From NCBI GenBank assembly GCA_036898135.1, contig CM072516.1, positions 17,420,836 to 17,484,835 of the forward strand: a stretch of DNA of 64,000 nt. Reading direction: 5' to 3'. Made by a program: the position numbers and the translations under genes. Below are positions 34,577 through 46,559 of the stretch, piece by piece. The DNA comes from Oncomelania hupensis. Taxonomy: Eukaryota; Mollusca; Gastropoda; Littorinimorpha; Pomatiopsidae. The notes beneath the pieces were generated by a model. The model searched no databases, was not told the DNA's origin, and saw only the letters and a list, made by a program, of their open reading frames with translations. Every line of letters begins with the position of its first letter. Within the stretch, counting starts at the first letter, position 1.

Positions 34577-34775
34577 TTGTTTGTATGTAGATTATAGTCA
34601 CACGACACTTTCGCATATAGGTGACTACTGGACCGATTTATACTGACACCAGCGGGCCAGTTGTTGGTAAAGGGGAAAATAATATGATCACACGTTAACT
34701 AATCCGGGATTCGAACCAGCGACCTTTCGGTTACTAGCAAGACGCTCTTACCAACTGAGCTACCCGGCCCCTCGT
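34577..34775 (-). mobile_element. Family C SINE, tRNA-Thr-like head
   Basis: On the minus strand GGGTAGCTCAGTTGGTAAGA (A box) and TGGTTCGAATCCCGG (B box) flank a CTAGTAA anticodon-loop-like sequence, resembling tRNA-Thr(AGT). The acceptor arm does not pair and a shared body follows to 34590, so it is a SINE, not a tRNA gene. Confidence 0.75.
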
Positions 34776-34789
34776 TCGTGCCGGGGAGT

Positions 34790-35440
34790 TCTGTATAAAT
34801 AGTACTCCGTTTTATCAATCTACTATTCTATCTTTTTAGCTAGACCAGTCACCTAACTTTTTTTCTTGAAACCTCTTTCAAAATTACTCTTTTTTGTATG
34901 AGGTCTGTTGGGTGATCTTGGGAATATTGGACGCTTTCTGTAAATGGTCACATGATATTATTTAGCAATTTAGACATTTTATATTTTGTATGTGTTTTGT
35001 TGATATTTTATAATGATGTTTATACTCTATTTTGTTTTTGTAAACAGGGGTTTGACAAATTGGAGTATCCCCTGCATGTCATGCCTTTATTGTACAGTGA
35101 CGACCGGCTGGTGGAGTGCCTTCAAGGTTACAACTAGGGTTGTTGTTTGTAGATTATAGTCACGCGACGCTTTCGCATATAGGTGACTACTGGACCTATT
35201 TATACTGACACCAGCGGGCCAGTTGTTGGTAAAGGGGAAAATAATATGATCACACGTTGACCAATCCGGGATTCGAACCAGCGACCTTTCGGTTACTAGC
35301 AAGACGCTCTAGGGTTGTTTCAGCAGATCTTTTATACGAATCAAGAGTGACTCCTCTTTCAACACAGTCGTGGTCCTGATTTTGTGGTCCTGATTCGACT
35401 CTTTGCAGTCCACTGGTCCCTGTAAGCCACGAATAACTAA
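34790..35440 (+). mobile_element. Family F repeat, split by a SINE
   Basis: Matches 9043-9575 and 46560-47085 (TTTTCTTGAAA, GTATGAGGTCTGTTGG, CAGCAGATCTTTTAT). It is interrupted at 35145-35308 by a family C SINE. RTE scraps on - follow at 35443-35517. Confidence 0.7.
35145..35308 (-). mobile_element. Family C SINE inserted in family F, with 11-bp duplication
   Basis: CTAGGGTTGTT at 35134-35144 is repeated at 35309-35319. The uninterrupted copy at about 9464-9476 has this motif once. The tRNA-like head is truncated inside the A box. Confidence 0.85.
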
Positions 35441-35519
35441 CTAAACTCTTTTTCTGTCTCCCTCTTCTTCTGCCTCCTTGCACCGTGCCTTGCATGATGA
35501 TCTTTGCGATACCTGATAC

Positions 35520-36040
35520 CATACCTGTCAAGTGCTACGGATTTTTGCGTGGCGCTACGCATTTTAAACATTTTCCCATTGCTACGGCGTATCACAAAGC
35601 TGCTACGCAATTTTTCAAAAGTGACGATAATATTTTTTAACCAAGGGGGTTTTCGCGCGAAAGTAGTCTGTTCCGGTAGATTCCGGTTTAAAGACACTTA
35701 GTAAAAGCACCGCACTTCCGACACACGTGTTCGTTCAGGTATAGGATCGGGAAATTCAAAAGTAGGTCCTTTACCGCCGATAAAATGTTTAGTACAGATG
35801 TAGGTGTGCTTTTAACGTTTTGCACCGTGAAGGCATTTGCTCCTGTAGTCGGCTGACCGCACGCTTTCACCCATTCTTTTCACATTTCCAAGTTGACATT
35901 CGGTTGTGGAAAGTAAATAAAGTCAACTCCTTACATGTGAGGTTTATGTTTTCGCCGTGAATAGCTTTTGCAAATACCATAACAATTTTTGTTCACCATC
36001 GCTGCTGCAAACTTCGTACTTTAGTATAGAGTCATGATGT
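35520..36040. other. Unidentified sequence with a short minus-strand frame
   Basis: Minus strand 35697-35520 reads a basic peptide (KMFKMRSATQKSVALDRYGI) that may be an old transposon N-terminus. I cannot name it. Confidence 0.3.
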
Positions 36041-36041
36041 G

Positions 36042-36115
36042 TCAGCAAAGACATGAGGTTTTATATTTAATTCGTTGATCAACTGAGAGCCAGTGTAGTT
36101 TTTGAATAATAATAT

Positions 36116-36184
<69 letters not shown>

Positions 36185-36660
36185 GGCAATTTATACAGCG
36201 CTTTCCAAAATCACAAAGCGCTTTACACAAACAAATGTAAATACAACATGCATACCTTGGTCAATAACACGCAACAACATACGCATCCCAACACCAAAAA
36301 AAAAAAACCACACTCACTCAGGGCGCCTAAGAAAAGGCCTCACTAAAAAGATGCGTCTTCAAGTTCAATTTAAAAGACGCTAGTGAAGGACTGTGACGGA
36401 CGGACCGAGGTAGCGAGTTCCAGGTCTGAACAGAGAAGAAACTGAAGGCTCGACCACCGTGTCTCACCCTGTGGTATTCTGGTACACGGAACATCCTTTC
36501 ATCTGCAGACGAGCGGAGAGAGCGAGAAGGAACATAGACAGTCAAAAGTTCGAAAAGATAGCTAGGAGCAGTTCCAGAGATGATGTGGTAGCAAAGACAT
36601 GAGGCTTTATATTTAATTCGTTGTTCAACAGGAAGCCAGTGTAGTTCTTGAAAGAGGGGC
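36042..36660 (-). mobile_element. CR1-like LINE C-terminal fragments, two pieces around (AAT)n
   Basis: 36660-36327 on minus reads LFQELHWLPVEQRIKYKASC, then LTVYVPSRSLRSS, then TWNSLPRSVRHSP and LNLKTHLF, the usual end of CR1-group ORF2. A second piece, WLSVDQRIKYKTSC, lies at 36110-36042 with a 36112-36181 (AAT)n tract between them. Both are fragments. 36660-37370 holds GAT/CAG triplets and a G-run (37206-37232) only. Confidence 0.75.
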
Positions 36661-37376
36661 GTGCAATGCTGTGATTTTCGTGCTGCTGCTGCTGATGATG
36701 ATGATGCTGATGACGATGATGATGATGTTAACGATGATGATGAACAACAGCAGTAGCAGCACCACCACCACCAACAACAGCGACAACAATAACAAAAACA
36801 ACAATAACAAGAACAACATCCACAACAAGAGCAAAAGGACACAGCTTTAAGTGACAAAATTAACTTTATGTCTAGAGGTAGGCCTACTTCTAACTGCAAT
36901 GTTTTGCCAAGAGCAGAAATACGATAAAAGCATTAACACACATCGTCCAGTCAAGCTGGTCCGTCTATTAACACCAGCCAAGTCTTTCATCTTTAGCTTG
37001 TAGGCCTACAGGACAGCCACAGGCGAATAATTCTGCACTTAGGTCTCCAACTTATATATTAATGTACTTAACTTACGAACATCAGTTACCATCCATTCAG
37101 AAGGACACACATGAAAGTTATCAGTGACCAAGTTAACTTTGGATCTGCACATACACATGTACATTTAGAGGTATCTCAATGCGTTGTGTGGGTTTGTTTT
37201 TTAATATTTGACCGGGGGGGGGGGGGGGGGGGTGCATGTGATGTTAGTCTCATACATTGGATCTCTACTTCTAAATGCTTGACTGGAAATGTTAAAAAAC
37301 AAAACAACAACAGCGATGTTAGTCCCAAAACCAATGACTTTCTATTTCATCATGCCATCCTAAGTCAGCCAGATGA

Positions 37377-37377
<1 letters not shown>

Positions 37378-37407
<30 letters not shown>

Positions 37408-37535
37408 AAGAAGAAGAAGAAGAAGAAGAAGAAGAAGAAGAAGAAGAAGAAGAAGAAGAACAAGAACAAGAACAAGAACAAGAACAAGAACAAGAACAAG
37501 AACAAGAGCAACAACAACAACAACAACAACAATAA
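37378..37535. repeat. (AAG)n-(AACAAG)n-(AAC)n microsatellite
   Basis: About 27 AAG units, then a hexamer AACAAG tract and AAC units. Basic-repeat frames are artefacts. Confidence 0.96.
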
Positions 37536-37955
37536 TGGATGCTATATATATGCGATTTTTTTTCCCAAATCATCAAGAAGGCTCAAAACGCGGCGATCTG
37601 TACCAACACACACGCTCATAATTATGTTTCACCCACTCTCTCACACACGCAACATCTATTTCTTAAAGATGTGGTGTCAAGGCCGGGAGATCGCTATTAG
37701 AGGACGGAAAGGAAATCGATTTTTTTTAATGTTGAAATTTTAGATTGACTGCATCCAATACCATTATTGAAGGGAGGGAGGAAACCGGAGTACCCGGGGA
37801 AAACCTTCGGTGACAGGAATACACCACGAATACTCTCGTACCTAAGTCACATAAGTTCGTCCACTTGGGGGTAATCGAAACCGCGACCTTCGGCACAAGA
37901 ATCCGGCGACGAACCCATTTATGCCACGAGGAAACACCGTCATGCAGCTTCGTAT
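37536..37955 (-). mobile_element. Family B SINE, near full length
   Basis: Minus strand order: GGTCGCGGTTTCGATTACCC (B-box region of the head), AACTTATGTGACTTAGGTAC, TACTCCGGTTTCCT, TAATGGTATTGGATGCAGTC, TAATAGCGATCTCC, ATAGCATCCATTATT and then the triplet tail at 37535. Confidence 0.7.
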
Positions 37956-38220
37956 TTGTGACAAAACAGAACTTGGGTCTATGACTTGTTCTTATATACA
38001 TCCCCCATCCCTTTAACTAGCTGAAAGAGCTGCTCAAGGCGCAGGCAGGAAACTCCAACTAACACAAAGCCACCCAAGCCGCGCCAATTCCCAACATTGC
38101 ATTTTCTTGAATGGGACGGAGATGTGCAACAAACTCAAGCCGCCCATTATATCTTCAAATAATCATGCGTTGTTACCACCAGTTTCTACATAACGCATCT
38201 CTCGATCTTTGATGGCCAAA

Positions 38221-38223
38221 ACA

Positions 38224-38305
<82 letters not shown>
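38221..38305. repeat. (CA)n microsatellite
   Basis: About 40 CA units. Confidence 0.97.
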
Positions 38306-38308
<3 letters not shown>

Positions 38309-38629
38309 CCCAGCTAAGAAAAGTCTATCTACTTTTTTTTAAGTTTACTTCGCTGCAGGTACAGATACGATATGAGTCCATCCATCGTTCATCATTCTTC
38401 CGGCCCATCCATCATTTCAGCCAGGTCATTCCTCCATTTCGTTACACGCCACATTTCTCAGTGACAAAAGTTGAAGTTGGATCTCGACTCCCCCCATCCT
38501 ACCCCCTCCCTCCCCTCCCCCCCACCCCACCCCTCTTCGAAAAAGAAACAAAAAACCCTTGTAACTTTATTGATTGAGAAGAAATGTATCATTTCTGGGC
38601 AAGCGCTTATAGCCATCGACATCTTTATT

Positions 38630-38925
38630 TCCTTTTCGGATGAGCATAACCCGAGGTCTAATCTGTGCGCCCACACATTCCCCAGCATGGACTTGAAAGA
38701 TCCTGACGCTCATGTCCGAAACGGGTGAGTGCCGGCTACACCAATACAACCAGCATGCATTAGCTCCCTTTCCTTTCCCAGGATTGCGCTCAGTTGTCTG
38801 GGTGTCAGACGATGTCTCCAAGGGCTGCAAGTGAGCGCTTCGAGCGGCTTGAGTTAGATTCTTTATTGGCCAGCGCCTTGAGCAGCCCCTGAGCTGGAAA
38901 GAGCGCTATATAAGAAGGAGTAAAT
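38630..38925 (+). mobile_element. Family A SINE copy
   Basis: TCGGATGAGCATAACCCGAG, then GACGCTCATGTCCGAAACGG, GGCCAGCGCCTTGAGCAG and GCGCTATATAAG. It lacks the tRNA head. Confidence 0.75.
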
Positions 38926-39155
38926 AAAAATACAATAATATAAATATATCTTTCCTTATTCGTCCACTTGTCCACGCAATACACTCCAGACCTAAATACT
39001 GAAGATTTTGTTGACACCAAGTCAGAGGGTATGAGAGTCTACTTCGAAATGTACCAAACAGCTGCGGCTGGGATGTGATACTTATGCCAACATCTGCCAC
39101 TAATAATAGTATTTTGGGTGCTGAGTCATTTCGAAATCATCCATTCCATTTTATG

Positions 39156-39159
<4 letters not shown>

Positions 39160-39222
<63 letters not shown>

Positions 39223-39238
39223 CTCTCTCTCACTCACT
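39160..39238. repeat. (CT)n microsatellite
   Basis: About 35 CT units with minor interruptions, followed by CACT/CA units. Confidence 0.95.
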
Positions 39239-39516
39239 CACACACACATCGCCATTTCTATTCATTGGGGAGAAGAGGTGGGGAGGGGAGAGGGAGAGGG
39301 AGGGGGCGCAAATGGATCCCCTACAAACACATCTACACACACCCGGACCCAAATGAGGAAATACGCACTTTCACCTACCATGAACCCATCTTCGCCCATT
39401 TGTCTTAGACTGGGAAGATTGAAAAACTAGACTGGTGACTTCCAAGCAGGCGATTCCCGCAGTTCAACCCTTTATCAATTTATATAACAGCCTCTCCTTG
39501 GAATATTCGGCGTTAT

Positions 39517-39598
39517 GAATGAATGAATAATTTATAAAGCGCGTAAATATCTCCACGCCGACGGGCATGATCGCAGCGCTGGTGGGAGGGAGGTGGAT

Positions 39599-39636
<38 letters not shown>

Positions 39637-40500
39637 CCTCCCCCCCAACACACACACACAGACAGTGGCGGGAAGGGTGCATAGATCATAACTTAACATT
39701 TTAACTTCTTCACTATCGCTCAACACATTCTAGTAGGCAGACCAGTCAATTAACATTTATGCAATACTTTCACGCAGTGACTTATGAAATTGGGATGAGA
39801 TCAGATAATTATACATCCAGATTAGCAAGAAGAGAAGAAATGTGTTTTCAAGTTTCTGCGAAATGCATCGACAGAGTCTGCTCTCTTTATGCCTTCTGGA
39901 AGAGCATTCCACCAGACCGGTGCAGTGTATCAGAAAGACCTCTGGCCATAGCTCTTAGTCCTACACTGCTTGTGCCCAGGAACAACAAAAAAAGACTTGG
40001 AAGCTGAGCGGCGGCTGCGAGATGGTTCGTACACATTCAGAAGTTCGAACAGGTATTCAGGAGTGTGCTCTTTAACTGCGCGATAGGCAACTGAAAGCAG
40101 TTTGTGTTTAATGCGTTTGTGGACAGGAAGCCAATGGAGTTGCTCAAGAATGGGGGTGATATGGACTGATTTACGACTTTTTGTGACCAATCGAGCTGCA
40201 GAATTCTGCGCAGATTGGAGGCGTTTGATCTGTATTTGAGGCAGATTGGCAAGAAGGCTGTTGCAATAGTCTAGTCTTGACAAGACCAAAGAGACAGCAA
40301 CAGTGTTTGCTGCACTACGGGTCAGAGAAGAGCGGATTTTACCAAGAGCTCTTACATGAAACGCATTAGAACGCATTATCTCGTCCGGTCGTAAATAAAT
40401 CACACAGCTATTACGATTCCCAAATCCCCCGATGAACTTTTGAACAATGTATTCCAGCCTTTTTCTTCGGCGTTTGGACAAACTATATAGCGGCGCTTTC
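39517..40500 (-). mobile_element. CR1-like LINE 3' end with (CA)n in its 3' UTR
   Basis: Minus-strand frame 40481-39930 reads the thumb region of a CR1-group RT (VSLVLSRLDYCNSLLANLP, RLQSAQNSAARLV, LHWLPVHKRIKHKLL, YLFELLNVYEPSRSRR). A frameshift near 39970 separates it from the final TDSVDAFRRNLKTHF-type end. The 3' UTR (39517-39760) carries a CA tract and TTTATAAAGCGCG. The same arrangement recurs at 48805-49639. Confidence 0.8.
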
Positions 40501-40749
40501 GACTCGTGCTAACTTTAATAATAATCCCACAATCTAATATCCTATCAACATTTTACAAACTTCTACATCTCTGTACTACAACCGAAAATAGAAAAGAACG
40601 AAGGGATGAATAAATGTATTAAATAATTAATGTTAGCCCACCTCCTCCTAAAAAAAACACGCTACCACCACCACAACTACAAAATACGATTTTAAAACAA
40701 GGGCCAAACTATACTGGGGCAAATAATGTTCGTCATAATAATGTTCGTC

Positions 40750-41158
40750 ATTTATAAGGCGCCTTAGCCTAAGGATCAAGGCGCTGGCCGATACAGGATC
40801 TAACTCAAACCGTCCGAGACGCCCACCCGCAGCCTTTGGCGCATGGTATGACGCCCGGACAACTGAGCACAATCCTGGGCAGCCAGGGATGGGGGAGAAG
40901 GACCAAGTGCATGCTGGGTGTGTTCTTGTTACCGGCACTCACCCGTCTAGGACATGAGCGTCAGGATCTTTAAAGTCCGTTATGATGGAATGTATGCGAC
41001 ACACAGACTAGACCTCGGTTTATACTCTCATCCGAAGGAGTAGGAAAACAGGAGTAAAGTGTCTTTCCCAGGGACACAACACAATGGCTCGGCCAGGGCT
41101 CGAACCCGGGACCTTCAGATCCTCAAGCCGAAGCACTACCATTAGACCACAGTGCCTC
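40750..41158 (-). mobile_element. Family A SINE, full length with tRNA-like head
   Basis: On the minus strand CTGTGGTCTAATGGTAGTGC (A-box-like) and GGGTTCGAGCCC (B box, about 41098-41109) form the head. The body follows with CCGAGGTCTAGTCTGTGTGT and GACGCTCATGTCCTAGACGG, and the tail with GGCGCCTTATAAA. This copy defines the family's 5' end. Confidence 0.8.
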
Positions 41159-41462
41159 CCTTAAATGAAGAACGACCGCCTGCATCTATACATATACACA
41201 CCCACACCCACTCACTCGCACCTCTCCATCAAACACTATCATTCCACAATACCAACAGCAACAACAAATAAATAAAAATCTGAATCTGTTAATCTGAAGG
41301 GAAAAAACCAACATCGACAGCAACACCAATCGGCTTGGCAACAGAACATTCAAGATGCTTAATGGCGGCGGTCCTAAAAATGAAAAAGAATAAAATAAAA
41401 AATAAAATAAAACACAACAGAAGAATAATAAAACGACAACCAGTACAACGTCAAGTACTCAC

Positions 41463-42151
41463 CGACATCGGCCTTGGTTCAGACACATGTTGATGCCTTT
41501 ATCCGGGTCGCAGTAAGGGCCGTACTGACACTCGTTGCCGAAGAAGTTGTTGAAGCAATGGCATTTGTACTCCGAGAAGTCGGCGGAGGCTAGGCAATGG
41601 CCCAGAAACGAGCATTCGTTGACGCTGCAGGTGTCGTGCCGGACGGACGCCGATCGGTCCAGTATCTCGTAGGTGATGTTGAAGCCGTATACATTTTCCA
41701 GGAACTCCTCCACACGTAAGTGGATGTTGGTCATGTGATGGAGCACCAGATCCAGCACTAGGTAACGCTTGTAGGCCACCATGATGCGGATGTGGTCTTC
41801 GAAGTTGATCTGGCCCAGCGGGTTGCGGCCCGTGTAGGTCATTTCGTTGGTGTACTGGTCGTACTCGGTGACGTAGAAGGCGCCGCGCAGGAAGTACTGC
41901 GTGAAGTACAGGACGATCTTCTTGCCCGGTGGCGCCGCGATCACCCAGCGGCAGTCTAAGGGCAAGGGGAAGCGACCGGGAAAGTTCGGGGAATGCACCA
42001 CACCTTTTGACTCGGACAGCCATCCTCCGCAGTCTCTGAACAACTCCAAAGCCAACGCCCCTCCGCCTACTCCTCGTCCTCCTTGGTGCCTCAAAATTGT
42101 CAATAGGACCACCCAGAACAAGAAAGAAGTTGCGCTAGTTCTAAAGATCAT
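41463..42151 (-). CDS. CUB/EGF-like secreted or membrane protein, 5' coding exon
   Basis: 229 codons plus two bases, from ATG at 42151 to the donor CG|GTGAGT (41462). Residues about 1-20 look like a signal peptide (SFLFWVVLLTIL). A CUB domain follows at about 41-165 (CGGWL, SPNFPGRFPLPLDCRWVI, then ITYEIL). An EGF-like module (CSVNECSFLGHC...YKCHCFNNFFGNEC) comes next, and then the start of a second (CDPDKGINMCLNQGRC) that must continue in a further exon to the left. No later exon is recognisable in the window. The exon is GC-richer than its surroundings and free of repeats, so it is the best candidate for a real host gene. CUB/EGF proteins act in extracellular binding. The specific function is unknown. 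Confidence 0.82.
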
Positions 42152-43317
42152 GGTTTCCACGAGTTCGATCTTTAGCAGAGAAACCTTCAGTGTAATGCAA
42201 GATGCAAACGTTCTCGTGTCACTAGTTTCATGGTAATGTACAACTTTCACTGTTACCGTTATTTGTTAAGCCTCTATACTCTAATAATCTACGTCCTTAT
42301 CCACGGTTCGTAAGAATCGATCGGAGTTTTACCGTTAGACTACATGTTGTGTTGTTAGAATTACTCAGTAAGAACGAATGCTTGATAAATTTACAGAACA
42401 GCGTATCCCTACAGGAATTTACATTCTAGTGTTGTTAAAATCTACGACTGTCTCACTGCGTTACACTGGCTGCACTTCCGCTGACAGCGAGACTCGGCAT
42501 CATCGTGCTTCAAATACACAGCGACGAAGTTTTAGCATTTACATCAAACTGTGTCGTTTGTGTGTTGGTATGGGAGATTTACCACAACGTTAGTCTCGTA
42601 ACTCCTTTTTTTTTAAAGTGTTCTCTATCACACAGAAATCCACCGTTGAAAAAAACAAAACAAAAGTTCCTGCTGGTAACATCACAATCACATAAAATTA
42701 CACAGCGCTTGATTCAGCCCACTGTTCTCGTTTCACCGGGACAACGGGTGGTACAAATTCCTTTCACTGTCTCAGCCAGTAAAATGCACTTTATGACGCC
42801 AGACTGTCACAGGCTTTACGGTTGTCTGCCCTAAACGCAAAACATACATCCGCCTCACAGATATATAACAACACTCCAGTATTTATCTGTTGTGTTTTTG
42901 GTGTGTGTTTTTTTTTAAACAAAAGTTACAGCCTTCTCTCCCAAATTGGCAATAAAACACAGGAATTCAACTGTTGTCTTCTTTTCTTTTTCTTCAAAAA
43001 TCACAGTTCTCTCCCATTTAGCAAATAATATTTACAGTATTCAGTCTCCTTTTGTTCTTGTCCTAAGGGTCAGGTTGACATTTGTGTGCTGTCAGCAGTG
43101 AAACTGGTTTTGTGTGTAATCCAGTCACAATGTCAGCTGCTTTAGGGTGAGCTTTAGGTCAAGGTGCCTTGTGACTTTTAGGCCATTTACCAGGGACGCA
43201 TCATACTGATTGCTGTAACACAGAATGACCATGAATCCTTGTGCACCTGAAAAAAGGAAAAAAGGGGGAATGTGATAGAGGTATATCTCGGGGCCAAGAG
43301 TTTTCACGTTTACTCCT
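42152..43317. other. Upstream region of the CUB/EGF exon
   Basis: Presumed 5' UTR, promoter or intron. No second exon, TATA-like element or repeat that I can support. Confidence 0.4.
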
Positions 43318-43877
43318 CCTCCTCCTCCTCCACCTCCCCCTTCTTCTTCTTATTCTGCTTCTTCTTTTTCTTCTCCTCCTCCTCCTCCTCCTTCTTCTCT
43401 TCCTTTTCCTTCTTCTTTCTTCTTCTCATCTTCTTCTTCTTCTTTGTATTTTAGTCGGTCTGTCCGTTAGTTTGTCCATCGGTCTGTTGGAAGTCATATC
43501 TCAAGACCCACTGAATGGATTTTGACCAAACTTCAACGGAACATTACCTAGGTTACTGGCCTTCCTCCCGAACCCTCAAATTTGCTCTATCGCAAAGGTC
43601 AAGAGCAGTGGAGACATTTATTTGCTGAAATCGTTTTTCTCAATATCTCAAAAAAGGCTAACACGATTTTGTTGAGTTGTAGAATACAGGTACTTCAAAT
43701 CATAGGCCATCTGTCAGGGGCAGTCGGGTTGTTTGTACTTTGGTCAGTCGGTCACTCCGTCGATTCGATTTTTTTTTTTTGGGGGGGGGGGGGGTTTAAA
43801 ACACAAAATGTTTTACTATTTACTTTGTTGATATTTTACCTACAGCTAAACATGTTATTTCAATTGTATTTGTACAT

Positions 43878-43963
<86 letters not shown>
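43318..43963. repeat. Pyrimidine triplets, family H repeat, G-run and (AAT)n
   Basis: CTC/TTC triplets at 43314-43445. Family H repeat at 43451-43700 (GTCGGTCTGTCCGTTAGTTTG, then GGATTTTGACCAAACTTCAA, also at 23683). Poly-T/poly-G at 43770-43795. About 28 AAT units at 43880-43962. Confidence 0.8.
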
Positions 43964-43965
43964 GA

Positions 43966-44165
43966 CGGATGTTATATACGTGCTTTTCCCCAATTCACCA
44001 ATTAGGCGCAAAACGCGGCGACCTGTATCAACATACACGCTCACATGTTTCACCCACCCTCACAAACCACACCCACACACATGTATTACTCAAACATGTG
44101 GTGTACGAGAGATTAAAGGCGAGGAGATCGCTATTGAAAGATATTTTCGAAGGTCAAGGTAACTG
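43966..44165 (-). mobile_element. Family B SINE 3' part
   Basis: Shares GGATGTTATATACGTGCTTT, AAAACGCGGCGACCTGTA and GGAGATCGCTATTGAAAG with 37536-37725. Its tail is the (AAT)n tract at 43880. Confidence 0.7.
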
Positions 44166-44460
44166 AGCTCGCGGTTGGTGGGGGAGACGGAGGCTCCGAT
44201 GGTGCGGCCACGTTGCCAGAGCATCAGGCCTTGCAAAGGCCATCCTGCAAGGCACGGTGCAGGGAGGCGGATAGGGTGGGAGGGGGAGAAAGGTAGGGAG
44301 GGAGACGGAGATCGAGGTTTGGCGGTGGGGGAGGGGGGATAATCGAGAGTGGACTGCCTGGACACTGGGCGAGGCCTTTGGGGTTGCTGGGGACGGATAG
44401 GGATAGATTGCGCTGGTTGAGCGATCGTCTGTGGCGTGTTGCGGGATGGGATAGGATAGA
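44165..44460 (+). mobile_element. Diverged RTE 3' end
   Basis: Remnants of GHV..SGLAKAILQGTVQGG on + and a GGGATGGGATAGGATAG tail. It is heavily mutated and GC-rich. Confidence 0.7.
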
Positions 44461-44787
44461 AATTGAGCTTTCCCATTTTGTAAACGCGTTTGGCACTGCA
44501 TGTACAAATTGCCTGACCTGATTTTGATTCTTTTTTCTCTCGTGGATATTTTCCTTTTGCTTCGTTATGATAAAGCCCAGTAACAACACTACTAAAAAAA
44601 AATTACAATTTTGTTTCGGCTATAAGCTTACGTGCGTGTCTGGAAATACATTTGAAAGTCTTGCCATCTTGTTTCTTCTTCTTGTTCTCTTTGTCGTTCT
44701 TTTTCTTCTCATTCATCGTCATTATATTATTACCATCATATCATCATCAACAACTAGAAAACATCAACAACAACACCAACAAAATAG

Positions 44788-44833
<46 letters not shown>

Positions 44834-45067
44834 TCACCATCATCATCATCATCATCATCCATCACCATCATCATCATATTCAACAATATCATCATCATCA
44901 TCATGACTCATCTCTGCATACTTTACGAGTTTACGAAAAATGTCGAGGTGTTTAATGACACCGAATGCGCTAAGGAAAATTTCAAAAGTGTTTTTAAGGC
45001 GGAGCGGTAATTTTAAAAACCTGCACCAGTTAAGATGGCACATGTTTTTGAGAGATTTACCACAACC

Positions 45068-45116
<49 letters not shown>

Positions 45117-45223
45117 ACACAGACACAGCTATTCTATGAGAAAATAAGGCAAATAACATGCATAATTCAAAAATAAGTGCACCATGAGCGAATCGGACGA
45201 ATGCAAAATAATTTCAATTAAAA

Positions 45224-45271
<48 letters not shown>

Positions 45272-45300
45272 ACCTACACCTACACACACACAAACACACA
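44788..45300. repeat. (ATC)n, (CAA)n and (CA)n microsatellites
   Basis: ATC triplets at 44788-44902, CAA at 45064-45115, CA at 45222-45300. 45301-45955 shows nothing recognisable. Confidence 0.95.
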
Positions 45301-45959
45301 CACAATAAAATAATAGTGAAAATGACAAAGGTTTCTACTTAAGGGTTCTAAAATTGAAATTGTTTTTAAGACATAATAACATTTGCTAAACAGTCAGATG
45401 TGCATAGTCATCTACAGTCGTGCACAAAATATTGTTGGCTCTCGAGCATAAACTGGGGAACGTTTGCGCACTTTTCAAGTTGTTACTCTTTCTTTAATCA
45501 AACATTTTAGAAGGAAATGAAGAAAAGTGTACACACGAACGTATAGTTTGAAAAAAAAATCGGACTTCGTTTACCATTTCAGTATCTGACGGAAATGGAA
45601 CAAACGTTCTAAACTGCAAAGCCAAAACTTTACATTTTTAAAAATAGAAGAAGAAAAGATAAGAAATCACGCCAACTGACAAGAAAGAATTTAAGATGTT
45701 TCCGATCTCGCCCTCAGCATTTCACACCGATGATTTCACCTTCAGTTTCTGTTGCGGTTTGATCTGAAACATATAAAACATAAACACATTTTAAAGTAGT
45801 GAAAGACTTTTATAGGAACGCAGGAAAGATGCAAAGAAAGAAGATTATGTTTCTTCAAATGTTTGACATGACAGTGACAATGAGGAAGTAGACTAGGACG
45901 ATGATGAAGACAATTGGATGATGAGTTGACGCCGATTCTGCTGTTGCTGATAATGATTA

Positions 45960-45991
45960 TGGATGATCATTGATGATGATGATGATGTTGT

Positions 45992-46055
<64 letters not shown>

Positions 46056-46245
46056 ATTATTTCAGGCTTAAGTCAAGTCAAGTCAACTAATTTTATTGCC
46101 AAGATAAAACTCAAGGAATATGTCTCAGAATCGAAATAACACGAACGCACACACAAACACACACACAAACACACGCAGACACACACGCATACATACACGC
46201 ACGCGCACACACGGATACACACACGCACGCACACACACACATGTG
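45960..46245. repeat. (GAT)n and impure (CA)n
   Basis: GAT at 45968-46052 and CA at 46147-46245. 46246-46555 holds nothing recognisable. Confidence 0.92.
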
Positions 46246-46559
46246 TAGCATGCGAAGACAGGCAGTGGGCTACAGAAATACAGTTCAAGTGAATAATTAT
46301 ATTACTATACAACGTTTCAGAAATGATGTGTATTAGCTAATGCACACTTAGACAGTACACAAATTATTACACATTTATTTTAATTTGCATTTCTGTTTAC
46401 ATTGTGCATACAGCAATGACATTATAAATTATTATAAATGCAAAAAATTGGAATACAGGAAGACATACATCATTTACTCAGTATTCATTTACACAACAGT
46501 TAACCTTCAAATATTTTTATTGAGGGTTTCCCCCATTGGGGCCGGGGGTTTCTGTATAA

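Noticed and set aside
34700..34775. tRNA-Thr gene on minus
   Set aside because: A and B boxes and an AGT-like loop exist, but the acceptor arm does not pair and the sequence continues into a repeated SINE body.
34569..34779. 8-bp TCGTTCGT duplication around the family C SINE at 34577
   Set aside because: RTE sequence does not resume on the right side, so the duplication cannot be verified as a target site.
41499..42023. 174-aa minus-strand frame inside the CUB exon
   Set aside because: Low-complexity shadow frame of the GC-rich exon, overlapping the CUB frame.
42152..42250. N-terminal extension of the CUB/EGF exon to 42250
   Set aside because: Begins at GTG. The ATG at 42151 directly precedes a signal-peptide-like stretch.
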